Assembly: GCF_947169445.1 (NCBI RefSeq)
Contig: NZ_CAMVPU010000018.1
Span: forward strand, 6,957 to 70,956
Direction: 5' to 3'
DNA from: an uncultured Butyrivibrio sp.
GTDB taxonomy: Bacteria; Bacillota; Clostridia; Lachnospirales; Lachnospiraceae
Length of the DNA: 64,000 bases
Part shown: positions 51,427 to 58,711 of the stretch, in pieces
Layout: every line of letters starts with the position of its first letter
Numbering within the stretch: position 1 is the first letter of the stretch
Made by a program: the position numbers and the translations under genes
Notes under the pieces: generated by a model
What the model was told of the DNA's origin: nothing
Database searches by the model: none
Seen by the model: only the letters and a program-made list of their open reading frames with translations

Positions 51427-51870
51427 TTATCTTACATTTCCAATAATCTTATATAAAAGACTATACAAAAGCTTAGCCTCTTCAGGAGATAGTTTAACAC
51501 AGCATCCCATCTTCTCAGGAATACTTACTGCTCTGTCTCTAAGTTTTTCTCCCTCAGGAGTAATGGTAACAACAAGATTTCTTTCATCCTCATTGGATCT
51601 TACCCTACTGATATAGCCCTTAGATTCAAGCTTTTTAAGCACAGGAGTAAGCGTGCCTGAATCAAGATACAGATTCTCGCCCAGTGTCTTAACATTGACA
51701 CTTTTCTTTTCCCACAAAACCATCATTGTAATATACTGAGTGTAGGTAAGATCAATGTCATCAAGATATGGCTTATACTTTCTGATAATCTCCTTGGCAC
51801 AAGCATAGAGTGGAAAGCAAATCTGGTTTTCGAGTTTTAATGTTTCATATTTTTCTTCGTTATTACCCAT
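51427..51870 (-). CDS. MarR-family regulator, OhrR-like (two-cysteine type)
   Basis: A 147-residue winged-helix repressor. The N terminus LENQICFPLYACAKEIIRKY matches OhrR, whose reactive cysteine (C18 here) senses organic hydroperoxides. The DNA-binding wing is KKLESKGYISRVRSNEDERN. A cysteine pair at C123-C124 (MGCCVKLS) sits where two-cysteine OhrR proteins have their resolving cysteine (C127 in Xanthomonas), so disulphide switching is predicted. No ohr peroxidase gene is adjacent, so the target is unknown. It ends 134 bases before the metal regulator. Confidence 0.83.
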   Translation of the reverse strand: MGNNEEKYETLKLENQICFPLYACAKEIIRKYKPYLDDIDLTYTQYITMMVLWEKKSVNVKTLGENLYLDSGTLTPVLKKLESKGYISRVRSNEDERNLVVTITPEGEKLRDRAVSIPEKMGCCVKLSPEEAKLLYSLLYKIIGNVR

Positions 51871-51979
51871 AATAATCTCCTAAATAAAATTGAATGCTAT
51901 TTAATTATATCATGAGAATGTTTAAACTTGCATTTAATTTTTTTAATTCATTAGAATTTTACTATCTTTTTACACAAAA

Positions 51980-52014
51980 GAAAAACCCGGATTATAATCA
52001 ATACCGAGTTTTTC
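51980..52014 (-). terminator. Rho-independent terminator after minE
   Basis: On the minus strand AAACTCGG, a loop, CCGGGTTT (one G-T pair), then a T run (TTTTTC). It lies 24 bases past the minE stop and ends the minCDE unit. Confidence 0.78.
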
Positions 52015-52037
52015 TCAATTATTTATAATCGTACTAA

Positions 52038-52319
52038 TTATTTTACTGAATGATTCATGGTTTTAATTGGAATATTAGCATATAATGCAGGAACAGTCTT
52101 GCCATCATTATTCTCTGTATCTACCTGAGTAATATTGATGTCTATACCATCCATATCAATCTCTGCGTATTTAGATAATACTTCTATGATATCGCTTCTA
52201 ATACGCTGCATAACTTCAGGAGAGCATGTAGCACGATCAGAAACAAGAACAAGCTTAAGACGATCCTTAGCAACATCACTGGAAGATTTCTTTTTGAAAA
52301 AATCTGATATCTTCATCAT
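52038..52319 (-). CDS. minE: Cell division topological specificity factor MinE
   Basis: Drives MinD off the membrane and so sets pole-to-pole oscillation of the septum inhibitor. About 92-94 residues; the start is one of GTG 52322, ATG 52319 or ATG 52316, all close to the AGGGGGAG site. The N-terminal membrane/MinD-binding segment MKISDFFKKKSSSDVAKDRLK and LVLVSDRATCSPEVMQRIRSD are family features. It lies nine bases after minD. The presence of MinE implies oscillation rather than the DivIVA-fixed Bacillus system. Confidence 0.92.
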   Translation of the reverse strand: MMKISDFFKKKSSSDVAKDRLKLVLVSDRATCSPEVMQRIRSDIIEVLSKYAEIDMDGIDINITQVDTENNDGKTVPALYANIPIKTMNHSVK

Positions 52320-52330
52320 CACTCCCCCTA

Positions 52331-53110
52331 TTATTTCTTTCTAAACCAAGAAAAGATTCCCTTCTTGGCATCAAGATCTAAAAATGGTACCTGCTCACCT
52401 GTTACTCTGCGGCAAATGTTCATATAAGCCTGTCCGGCAAGTGAACTATCACCTACAAGAGGCTCACCATTATTAGTAGCAATGACGATATTCTCATCAT
52501 CAGGGACCTGTCCGATAAGCTCAACTGCAAGAATATCAATAACGTCATCAGCAGACATCATATCGCCTCTCTTAACCATATCAGCGCGAAGTCTGTTAAC
52601 TATAAGCTGAGTCTTGCCAATTTCATTAGCTTCCAGAAGACCAATAATTCTGTCTGCATCACGAACTGCTGAAACTTCAGGTGTTGTTACAACAAGTGCT
52701 CTGTCTGCTCCTGCTATAGCATTTTTGAAGCCCTGCTCAATTCCTGCAGGACAGTCAAGAATAATATAATCATATTCCTGCTTGAGTTCCTCAGTAAGAG
52801 CCTTCATCTGCTCAGGAGTTACACTAGTCTTATCCTTGGTCTGAGCAGCAGGTAAAAGAAACAGTGATTCATACTTCTTATCTCTTATAAGAGCCTGCTT
52901 AAGTTTACAATTACCCTCGATAACATCAACAAGATTATAGACAATCCTGTTCTCAAGGCCCATTACAACATCAAGGTTACGAAGACCTATATCTGTATCG
53001 ATAAGGACTACTTTTTTGTTAAGTTTGGCAAGGCCTGTACCAAGATTGGCTGTAGTCGTTGTCTTACCAACGCCGCCTTTACCGGATGTTACAACAATAA
53101 CTTCTCCCAT
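52331..53110 (-). CDS. minD: Septum site-determining ATPase MinD
   Basis: A 259-residue deviant Walker ATPase that places MinC on the membrane. It has the deviant Walker A GKGGVGKTTTTANLG, the Walker B-like IILDCPAGIEQG, IDTDIGLRNLDVVMGLENR, and a C-terminal amphipathic membrane helix (KKGIFSWFRKK). It is complete and lies between minC and minE with short gaps. Confidence 0.97.
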   Translation of the reverse strand: MGEVIVVTSGKGGVGKTTTTANLGTGLAKLNKKVVLIDTDIGLRNLDVVMGLENRIVYNLVDVIEGNCKLKQALIRDKKYESLFLLPAAQTKDKTSVTPEQMKALTEELKQEYDYIILDCPAGIEQGFKNAIAGADRALVVTTPEVSAVRDADRIIGLLEANEIGKTQLIVNRLRADMVKRGDMMSADDVIDILAVELIGQVPDDENIVIATNNGEPLVGDSSLAGQAYMNICRRVTGEQVPFLDLDAKKGIFSWFRKK

Positions 53111-53122
53111 TTTGTTCCTCCA

Positions 53123-53890
53123 TTAATTCTTACCATATTGTCTTAAAAATGAGGGGCCATACAAAGTCTTAACTATATGTCCGTTTTCAATGTAAGCCAC
53201 CTCAGGCTCATTCTCATTATTGATTAGCTTCTTCTTTTTAAGTCTAAGCTTAGGTCCTTTTTCAGCATCAGGTGAAATAGCTATAGCATCAGCAATTCTA
53301 ACCTGTAAAGGATTCAGATTAAGAGCCATAACTATGGCATTCCTGTCCCCACCTGCTCCGGCAAAGGCATTTCCTCTAAGTTCACCAAGAATAAAAATAC
53401 TGCCATAGGATGTCACATTAGCTCCAGGCTTAACATCTCCAAGGATTACAACATTCTGTTCACAGGATATATCCTGCCCGGATCTAAGATTACCAGCAAA
53501 TATCTGAGCATTATTATTATCAGAATCAATCGCTGTTATATCCTCTGACTCACTCAAATTAGCTGAAACCATTTCACTATTTACAGCCTCAGTTTTTACT
53601 TCATTAGAACCTGCAGCAGCAAAAAGCCTCTCTGTTTCAGATTCCTCATCGATAATACAGGTAATAGTGAGCTGTGAATTATTAGTTATGGTATCTACTA
53701 CTTCTGCCTGCTCTTCATCTGTCAGGCGTCTTCCTCTAATAATAAGCCCCATCTTATTCTTACCAAGGAAAGAAGCTGCATCTATAAAATGTTTCTGTAT
53801 ATCTTCCTTAAGTTGATAAAATGGAACCTGTGGGCTAAGAACAAGAATAATCCCTGATTTAGTGCCTTTAATAGTAACTGACTGATTCAA
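53123..53890 (-). CDS. minC: Septum site-determining protein MinC
   Basis: Inhibits FtsZ polymerisation away from mid-cell. The 255-residue protein has an N-terminal FtsZ-binding domain (1-100), a variable linker (about 105-145), and the C-terminal beta-helix (NLRSGQDISCEQNVVILGDVKPGANVTSYGSIFILGELRGNAFAG region, residues 145-190) that dimerises and binds MinD. The start is TTG 53890 with GGGGTG upstream. A 175-base gap without a gene precedes it. Confidence 0.93.
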   Translation of the reverse strand: MNQSVTIKGTKSGIILVLSPQVPFYQLKEDIQKHFIDAASFLGKNKMGLIIRGRRLTDEEQAEVVDTITNNSQLTITCIIDEESETERLFAAAGSNEVKTEAVNSEMVSANLSESEDITAIDSDNNNAQIFAGNLRSGQDISCEQNVVILGDVKPGANVTSYGSIFILGELRGNAFAGAGGDRNAIVMALNLNPLQVRIADAIAISPDAEKGPKLRLKKKKLINNENEPEVAYIENGHIVKTLYGPSFLRQYGKN

Positions 53891-53953
53891 ATCTCAACAC
53901 CCCAACTTCATCAATAATCATGACATCCTAAAATTATGATCTTAAGAAACCCG

Positions 53954-53972
53954 CAGAAATTACGAATTTCTG
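53954..53972. repeat. Palindrome upstream of minC
   Basis: CAGAAATT-ACG-AATTTCTG, eight-base arms with a three-base centre, in the 175-base gap between tsf and minC, about 65-80 bases before the minC start. It may be a protein site near the min promoter. A possible minus-strand promoter (TTGAAT, 17 bases, TAATTT) overlaps it. Confidence 0.55.
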
Positions 53973-54039
53973 ATTATTCATTCAAGAATGACACCCTATT
54001 AGTATACAACAAAATGAAAATAATAAAAGGCAAAATTTA

Positions 54040-54062
54040 TTCAATAGATATTTCCTATTGAA
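54040..54062. repeat. Second inverted repeat after tsf
   Basis: TTCAATAG / CTATTGAA, eight-base arms with a seven-base loop, directly beyond the tsf terminator. Only a weak T-rich stretch follows on the minus strand; it may act as a back-up terminator. Confidence 0.55.
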
Positions 54063-54065
54063 CAT

Positions 54066-54097
54066 AAAAAGAGCTTCGGAAGATTGATCCGAAGCTC
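54066..54097 (-). terminator. Rho-independent terminator after tsf
   Basis: On the minus strand GAGCTTCGG, nine-base loop, CCGAAGCTC, then TTTTT. It lies 17 bases past the tsf stop and ends the rpsB-tsf unit. Confidence 0.92.
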
Positions 54098-54113
54098 GAT
54101 AGAAAACATATAA

Positions 54114-55067
54114 TTAGTTAAGTCCAGCTGCCTGCTTTGCAACTTCCTCAGCAAAGTTTTCGCTCTTCTTCTCAATACCTTCGCCAGTCTCAAAACGAAC
54201 GAATCTCTTGATTGAAAGCTTAGCGCTATTGTTCTTACCAACCTGAGCGATGTACTGACCAACTGTCTGCTTACCATCCTCAGCCTTTACGAATACCTGC
54301 TCATTAAGGCAGATCTCTTTAAGCTCCTTGTTAAGACGTCCAACAAGCATCTTCTCGATGATTTCCTGAGGCTTTCTCTTGCCCTCTGGAAGCTCCTCGT
54401 TCTCTTTCATAGCCTGAGCAAGAAGGATTTCCTTCTCGTGGTTTCTGTACTCTTCAGAAACATCCTCAGTAGCAACATACTTAGGGCTAAGAGCTGCAAC
54501 CTGCATAGCTACATTCTTAACAGCTTCCTTGATTTCATCATTAACAACATCTGTTTCAGCCTCAACGATAACTGAAATTCTTCCGTTGCCGTGAACATAA
54601 GGAACAACGATACCGTTAGAAGCAACAACCTTCTCGAATCTTCTGATGCTGAGCTTCTCAGAAATAACTGCTGTGATCTCTACAAGAGCATCATTAACTG
54701 ACTTGCTCTCATCAAGGTTCCACTTCTCTGCAAGGAATGACTCAAGATCCTTAGAATCTGAATCAACAGCCTGCTTAGCAACTGCCTCAACAAATGCCTG
54801 GAATTTCTCGTTCTGAGCAACGAAGTCTGTCTCTGAGTTAACTTCTACAACTGCTGCTGTCTGATCATCCTTAACAGCGATTCTTGTAAGACCTTCAGCT
54901 GCGATTCTGCTAGCCTTCTTCTCAGCCTTCATGATACCGTTCTTTCTAAGGTACTCAACGGCTGCATCCATATCTCCGTTAGTCTCTGTAAGAGCCTTCT
55001 TGCACTCCATCATTCCTGCGCCAGTTGACTCACGTAACTCTTTAACCATTGCTGCTGTGATAGCCAT
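54114..55067 (-). CDS. tsf: Translation elongation factor Ts
   Basis: Nucleotide exchange factor for EF-Tu. The 317-residue protein has the N-terminal UBA-like domain and the signatures LRESTGAGMMECKKALTETNGD and NSETDFVAQNEKF, followed by the two core subdomains (VVPYVHGNGRISVIVEAE, MQVAALSPKYV). GGAGG precedes the ATG. It follows rpsB after a 76-base gap that holds a strong hairpin. Codon use is biased as in other highly expressed genes. Confidence 0.97.
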   Translation of the reverse strand: MAITAAMVKELRESTGAGMMECKKALTETNGDMDAAVEYLRKNGIMKAEKKASRIAAEGLTRIAVKDDQTAAVVEVNSETDFVAQNEKFQAFVEAVAKQAVDSDSKDLESFLAEKWNLDESKSVNDALVEITAVISEKLSIRRFEKVVASNGIVVPYVHGNGRISVIVEAETDVVNDEIKEAVKNVAMQVAALSPKYVATEDVSEEYRNHEKEILLAQAMKENEELPEGKRKPQEIIEKMLVGRLNKELKEICLNEQVFVKAEDGKQTVGQYIAQVGKNNSAKLSIKRFVRFETGEGIEKKSENFAEEVAKQAAGLN

Positions 55068-55090
55068 TTATTTGTCCTCCATATTTTAAT

Positions 55091-55121
55091 TGTAGTCAGC
55101 CACAAATGTGGTCTGACTACA
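55091..55121 (-). promoter_or_regulatory. Intercistronic hairpin between rpsB and tsf
   Basis: TGTAGTCAG / CTGACTACA with an inner CAC / GTG stem. On the minus strand it is followed by ATTAAAAT rather than a T run, so it may cause partial termination or mark an mRNA processing point that sets the S2:EF-Ts ratio. Confidence 0.65.
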
Positions 55122-55143
55122 TATTAGTTCTTATTAAAAAATA

Positions 55144-55893
55144 TTACTCTGTAACTTCCTCAGTTGCCTCAACGTCCTCTGCAACATAATCAGCTGCAGC
55201 ATCAGACTCAGCACCCTGATTAGCCTCGATAACAGCATCAGCCATCTTGCCTACGATAAGCTTAACAGCTCTGATAGCGTCATCGTTACCAGGAATGATG
55301 AAATCAAGCTCTTCAGGATCACAGTTTGTATCACCGATACCGATAAGTGTGATTCCAAGAGACTCAGCTTCCTGGATGCAGATTCTCTCCTTCTTGGGAT
55401 CTACAACAAAGATAGCATCAGGAATTCTCTTCATATCTCTGATTCCGCCAAGGTTAGCCTGAAGCTTAGCAAGCTCCTTCTTAAGCTGAGCAACTTCCTT
55501 CTTAGGAAGAACATCAAATGTTCCATCTTCCTGCATCTTCTCGATAGCTTTCATTCTAGCGATTCTGCTCTGGATTGTCTTGAAGTTTGTGAGCATACCA
55601 CCAAGCCATCTCTCGTTAACATAGTACATTCCGCAACGCTCTGCCTCTGTCTTAACTGCATCCTGAGCCTGCTTCTTAGTACCTACGAAAAGGATTGTTC
55701 CACCCTGCTGTGCAATCTCAAATACTGCCTTGTAAGCCTCGTCAACCTTTACAACTGACTTCTGAAGGTCGATGATGTGGATTCCGTTTCTCTCTGTGAA
55801 GATGTAAGGAGCCATTTTAGGGTTCCATCTTCTTGTCTGGTGACCAAAGTGTACACCTGCTTCAAGTAACTGTTTCATTGATACAACGCTCAT
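55144..55893 (-). CDS. rpsB: 30S ribosomal protein S2
   Basis: A 249-residue small-subunit protein. It matches the family from MSVVSMKQLLEAGVHFGHQTRRWNP through NERWLGGMLTNFKTI and DAIFVVDPKKERICIQEA to IPGNDDAIRAVKLI, with an acidic C-terminal tail (DVEATEEVTE). GGAGGTAAT precedes the ATG. The transcript carries a structured leader of nearly 200 bases, described separately. Confidence 0.97.
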   Translation of the reverse strand: MSVVSMKQLLEAGVHFGHQTRRWNPKMAPYIFTERNGIHIIDLQKSVVKVDEAYKAVFEIAQQGGTILFVGTKKQAQDAVKTEAERCGMYYVNERWLGGMLTNFKTIQSRIARMKAIEKMQEDGTFDVLPKKEVAQLKKELAKLQANLGGIRDMKRIPDAIFVVDPKKERICIQEAESLGITLIGIGDTNCDPEELDFIIPGNDDAIRAVKLIVGKMADAVIEANQGAESDAAADYVAEDVEATEEVTE

Positions 55894-55918
55894 GTTATTA
55901 CCTCCATTTGGTTAATTC

Positions 55919-56026
55919 TTCCGTATATCCATGGCCTGATGAATCACAAAAGAGCGTCATCCTTTGTGTCAGACTCTCAAGCTGATCAGCAACTGCTGAC
56001 ACCGGCTCAAGACTCAGATATACGTG
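55919..56026 (-). ncRNA. Structured rpsB leader RNA (candidate S2 autoregulatory element)
   Basis: A closing stem is formed by CGTATATC (56024-56017 read on the minus strand) and GATATACG (55929-55922). It encloses stems GTGTCAG/CTGACAC (56002-55996 with 55972-55966) and CACAAA/TTTGTG, plus a GCTGATCAGC-type palindrome. The promoter lies 70 bases further upstream and the rpsB ribosome site 20 bases downstream. Ribosomal protein leaders of this kind often bind their own product; that use is inferred. Confidence 0.6.
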
Positions 56027-56097
56027 TTTATTTATGTTCCTGCATTTTGCAGTCTGTAACTCAGGGCATAAACATCCCTTAAATCAACAGCTTTTTT

Positions 56098-56126
56098 ATC
56101 TTAGCATAGCGTTTTCTATATTTCAA
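56098..56126 (-). promoter_or_regulatory. Sigma-A promoter of rpsB-tsf
   Basis: On the minus strand TTGAAA (56126-56121), a 17-base spacer, TAAGAT (56103-56098). Transcription would start near 56090 and yield the structured leader. Confidence 0.72.
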
Positions 56127-56149
56127 CACCTTTTTTACATTAAAAGCAT

Positions 56150-56186
56150 AAAAAAGAACAGTGTAAACAAATTTTGTCACACTGTT
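56150..56186 (-). terminator. Rho-independent terminator after the MltG-domain gene
   Basis: On the minus strand AACAGTGT, 14-base loop, ACACTGTT, then TTTTTT. The stem starts at the stop codon of the gene ending at 56186 and isolates it from rpsB. Confidence 0.8.
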
Positions 56187-57103
56187 CAACCTCTGCAAAT
56201 AATATTTGCAATTTCTTCATATGAAGAACCGGACGGAATTGTTTTCACTCCGGATCTGATATATCTGTCCATGTTCCTGTCTATAAGATATCTGTTAAAG
56301 CTAACAGCATTATCAACGATTCCTTCATTATAAAGAATCTGTGCTACAGAATCAGAACTTATACCACCTGGAATCGTAATAGTTTTGGAAGCCTTAGTAC
56401 TCTGACTTGTAGTCTGAGTATTAGTAGTTGCAGTCACGACGCTTGCTGTCTGGTTTTCTGTCTGTGCATTTCCTTCAGTACTTACTGTCTTATTGTCATT
56501 AGATGCTTCTGAGTTCTTAGTAACATCAGTGTTTTTAGTTGCCGTTTCTGAAGTATTACTGGTTTTCTGTGTTGTTTCTGTATCAGAAGTCTTACTGGTA
56601 GCCTCTGAAGATTCTACATCGGTACTCTTGTTTTCAGTTTTTGTAGATTCCGTATCAGTATTTTTATTAGAAGATGAACTTACTGTTTTATTCTCAATGG
56701 CAGTACCTGAACTTGTTGTTTCCTTGGAAGAAGACGTGCTGCCAGTTTTTGTCTCATCATTTGAAGTTTCTTTTTTCTCTTCCTCTCTATCTTTCTCATT
56801 TGAAGCCACTTCAGAAACTGATTTACCTGACGAAGAGACTCCTTCGTTGACTTTTTCAGATACTTCTTCTCCTTTTTCAGGTAACTTCGAATCGGATGCA
56901 GTTCCATCTTCATTGTTTTTCTCTCCACTGGTATCCTGTAAAAGGACTCCACTGCCTGCTTCAACCATACCTAAAGCTTTAGCTCTTTCAATAACCTGAG
57001 CATCACTTATTGTTGCTTTTCTGCCACCAAGAGCAAAGCCCATAACTATTGCGGTAAGTATTATGCCTATACCCATACCCCGCAAATAATATTTTAGTTT
57101 CAT
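56186..57103 (-). CDS. Membrane-anchored protein with an orphan MltG-type LysM-like domain
   Basis: 305 residues. An N-terminal membrane helix (GMGIGIILTAIVMGFALGG, about 9-27) is followed by a short conserved segment (ISDAQVIERAKALGMVE), a low-complexity Ser/Thr/Glu/Asn/Lys linker of some 175 residues, and a C-terminal domain (about 240-305) with IPGGISSDSVAQILYNEGIV and IPSGSSYEEIANII. That resembles the LysM-like N-terminal domain of the transglycosylase MltG/YceG. The catalytic MltG domain is missing. The linker probably spans the cell wall. Role unknown; wall sensing or recruitment is a guess. Confidence 0.75.
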   Translation of the reverse strand: MKLKYYLRGMGIGIILTAIVMGFALGGRKATISDAQVIERAKALGMVEAGSGVLLQDTSGEKNNEDGTASDSKLPEKGEEVSEKVNEGVSSSGKSVSEVASNEKDREEEKKETSNDETKTGSTSSSKETTSSGTAIENKTVSSSSNKNTDTESTKTENKSTDVESSEATSKTSDTETTQKTSNTSETATKNTDVTKNSEASNDNKTVSTEGNAQTENQTASVVTATTNTQTTSQSTKASKTITIPGGISSDSVAQILYNEGIVDNAVSFNRYLIDRNMDRYIRSGVKTIPSGSSYEEIANIICRG

Positions 57104-57126
57104 AATAAATAGTTCCTTAAAATTAT

Positions 57127-58125
57127 TTATTTAACTTTTCTATGCTTATTGGAAAGATCGATTACAAGTTTTACTTCGCCTATACCAAGTCCAAGTTCTC
57201 TGGCAATGACCATATTGGATTTGCCGGCCTTATGCATCTCAATTATCCGTCTGTTCTGAGAAATAGGATCATTAGCAGTAAGCTCCTGCATATTACGGTC
57301 AGGATTCTGAGATCTGTTTTCACCTCTAAGACCATCTGTAATAGATACAACCTTGGCAGAAGTACCGTCACTTCTACTTCCTATTACATGAAGTCCCATA
57401 GCCTGGTCAGCAGTGATTCTCTCAGCAGGCATTTCCTTTAATTCCTTAAGATCAGATTCTGAAACATAACCACTTTCAATATTCTTGATAGGTTGCGGAG
57501 CATCATTATCCGCTTCATCTCTTACTATCTGTCCAAAGTCCTGGAAATGCGCCTGATTAACCTCTACAGGCTTTTCCTGATAAGGGATTCTGATGCCGCT
57601 AAGTGTATCATCTGTTTCATCCAAAAGAATTGCTCTGACATTTTCTTTTTTAGGAATCGCAGCAGTCAGATTTGCTGTAGCTGCCTGAGCTTCCCTTGCT
57701 GTAGCCTCAGCATCAAGAACAGTCTGCTTCGCTTCGTCAGCCTTTTTGGTAACTTCTGAAACAACATTTGTAAGATTCTTATGTTTATCATTGAGCATGT
57801 CATACATAAACATAACTTCGTCATGGTTCTTGTGAATATCATTAATAACTGTATCGGAATATTCGCCTATTGCAGACATTTTCTCATTGGAAATCCGCTC
57901 CATGGCACGTTCTGTACGATCAAGGGAATTATCGACGGTATCATCAACCATATTCTCGATGGTTTCCTTCTGGTCTTCGACCTCACGACGAACAAGCTCA
58001 CGAATCTCCCTCTCCATGAGCACTTTGTCCTCTTCATCCATTTCCTTACCGGCTGGAAGAAGGTAACCCAATATGATAGCTGCAAAACCTGCAACTATAA
58101 GAACTATTTCAGTAATGCTTATCAT
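57127..58125 (-). CDS. DUF6115-like membrane coiled-coil protein (SwrB/YlxL position)
   Basis: 332 residues. One N-terminal membrane helix (EIVLIVAGFAAIILGYLL) leads to a long coiled coil (about 30-150), a disordered middle, and a C-terminal helix-turn-helix-like segment (IIEMHKAGKSNMVIARELGLGIGEVKLVIDL, residues about 293-323). In Bacillus the gene between sigD and rpsB is swrB, with the same topology, which promotes flagellar basal-body assembly. Here the gene holds the comparable place downstream of sigD and upstream of rpsB. Homology to SwrB is inferred from layout, not shown. Confidence 0.75.
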   Translation of the reverse strand: MISITEIVLIVAGFAAIILGYLLPAGKEMDEEDKVLMEREIRELVRREVEDQKETIENMVDDTVDNSLDRTERAMERISNEKMSAIGEYSDTVINDIHKNHDEVMFMYDMLNDKHKNLTNVVSEVTKKADEAKQTVLDAEATAREAQAATANLTAAIPKKENVRAILLDETDDTLSGIRIPYQEKPVEVNQAHFQDFGQIVRDEADNDAPQPIKNIESGYVSESDLKELKEMPAERITADQAMGLHVIGSRSDGTSAKVVSITDGLRGENRSQNPDRNMQELTANDPISQNRRIIEMHKAGKSNMVIARELGLGIGEVKLVIDLSNKHRKVK

Positions 58126-58174
58126 CTCCGCCCAAATCCCCTAAAATACTAAATCTAATTATATCTTAATTAAA

Positions 58175-58567
58175 TTAAATCTTCAAATCAAAACCAGAAG
58201 AAATACCAAAATCTACGGGCTTTCCATTTCTATCAAGCATATGCCCCGCAATTTTTTCCATTTTTTCGACGGATAACTGTTTTTCTAAAATAGCACTTTT
58301 TTCTTCGTTATTATGAGAGTTGCGCCTGTTTCTGCCCCCGTCTCCAAAGTATTCATTACTCCCCTTATCCTGAGCATCTGATTGGAGTTCCCCTTGTCCA
58401 ACATCACTCTTTTGATTGACCTGATTGCGCTGATTATCAACCTCCTGATTAAACTGTGTTTGAAAATTGCGCTGATCCATTAAAGGCCGCGCATCTTCCG
58501 CCGCCTTTATAGTCCCCACTTCGCTTGATGCTGCCATAACCCCAAAGTCGATTCTGTTGATTGACAT
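58175..58567 (-). CDS. Unknown protein in the flagellar/chemotaxis cluster
   Basis: About 130 residues from ATG 58567, with AAGGAGG upstream; the in-frame TTG at 58585 lies before that site. The N terminus MSINRIDFGVMAASSEVG is followed by a very polar, Gln/Asn/Arg-rich middle (NQEVDNQRNQVNQKSD, GGRNRRNSHNNEEKS), probably disordered, and a short conserved-looking C terminus (GKPVDFGISSGFDLKI). No signal, helix or enzyme motif. Its place between fapA and the DUF6115 gene suggests a motility-linked role. Confidence 0.65.
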   Translation of the reverse strand: MSINRIDFGVMAASSEVGTIKAAEDARPLMDQRNFQTQFNQEVDNQRNQVNQKSDVGQGELQSDAQDKGSNEYFGDGGRNRRNSHNNEEKSAILEKQLSVEKMEKIAGHMLDRNGKPVDFGISSGFDLKI

Positions 58568-58631
58568 ATGGTAGCCTCCTTCCAAAAGCTAAAACAAGCA
58601 CACAAACATACTTATTGTAGCTTTCAAGCTC

Positions 58632-58662
58632 ATTATATCATACTGCCCCCAATATCGATATT
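58632..58662 (-). promoter_or_regulatory. Possible promoter with a 12-base palindrome
   Basis: A perfect TATAAT (minus strand, 58637-58632) lies 65 bases before the start of the gene at 58567. The perfect palindrome AATATCGATATT (58651-58662) lies where a -35 would be, with no good -35 hexamer. A regulator-dependent promoter is possible. Confidence 0.45.
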
Positions 58663-58711
58663 CATATTTGAAGGATTTTCGCGATTTTTTAATAATTATT
58701 TAAATAGTTTT

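Noticed and set aside
56493..56999. Plus-strand open frame of 168 codons opposite the low-complexity stalk
   Set aside because: It is the antisense shadow of the Ser/Thr/Glu-rich repeat region of the gene at 56186-57103; its Ser/Val/Phe-rich composition is the mirror image, and it has no ribosome site.
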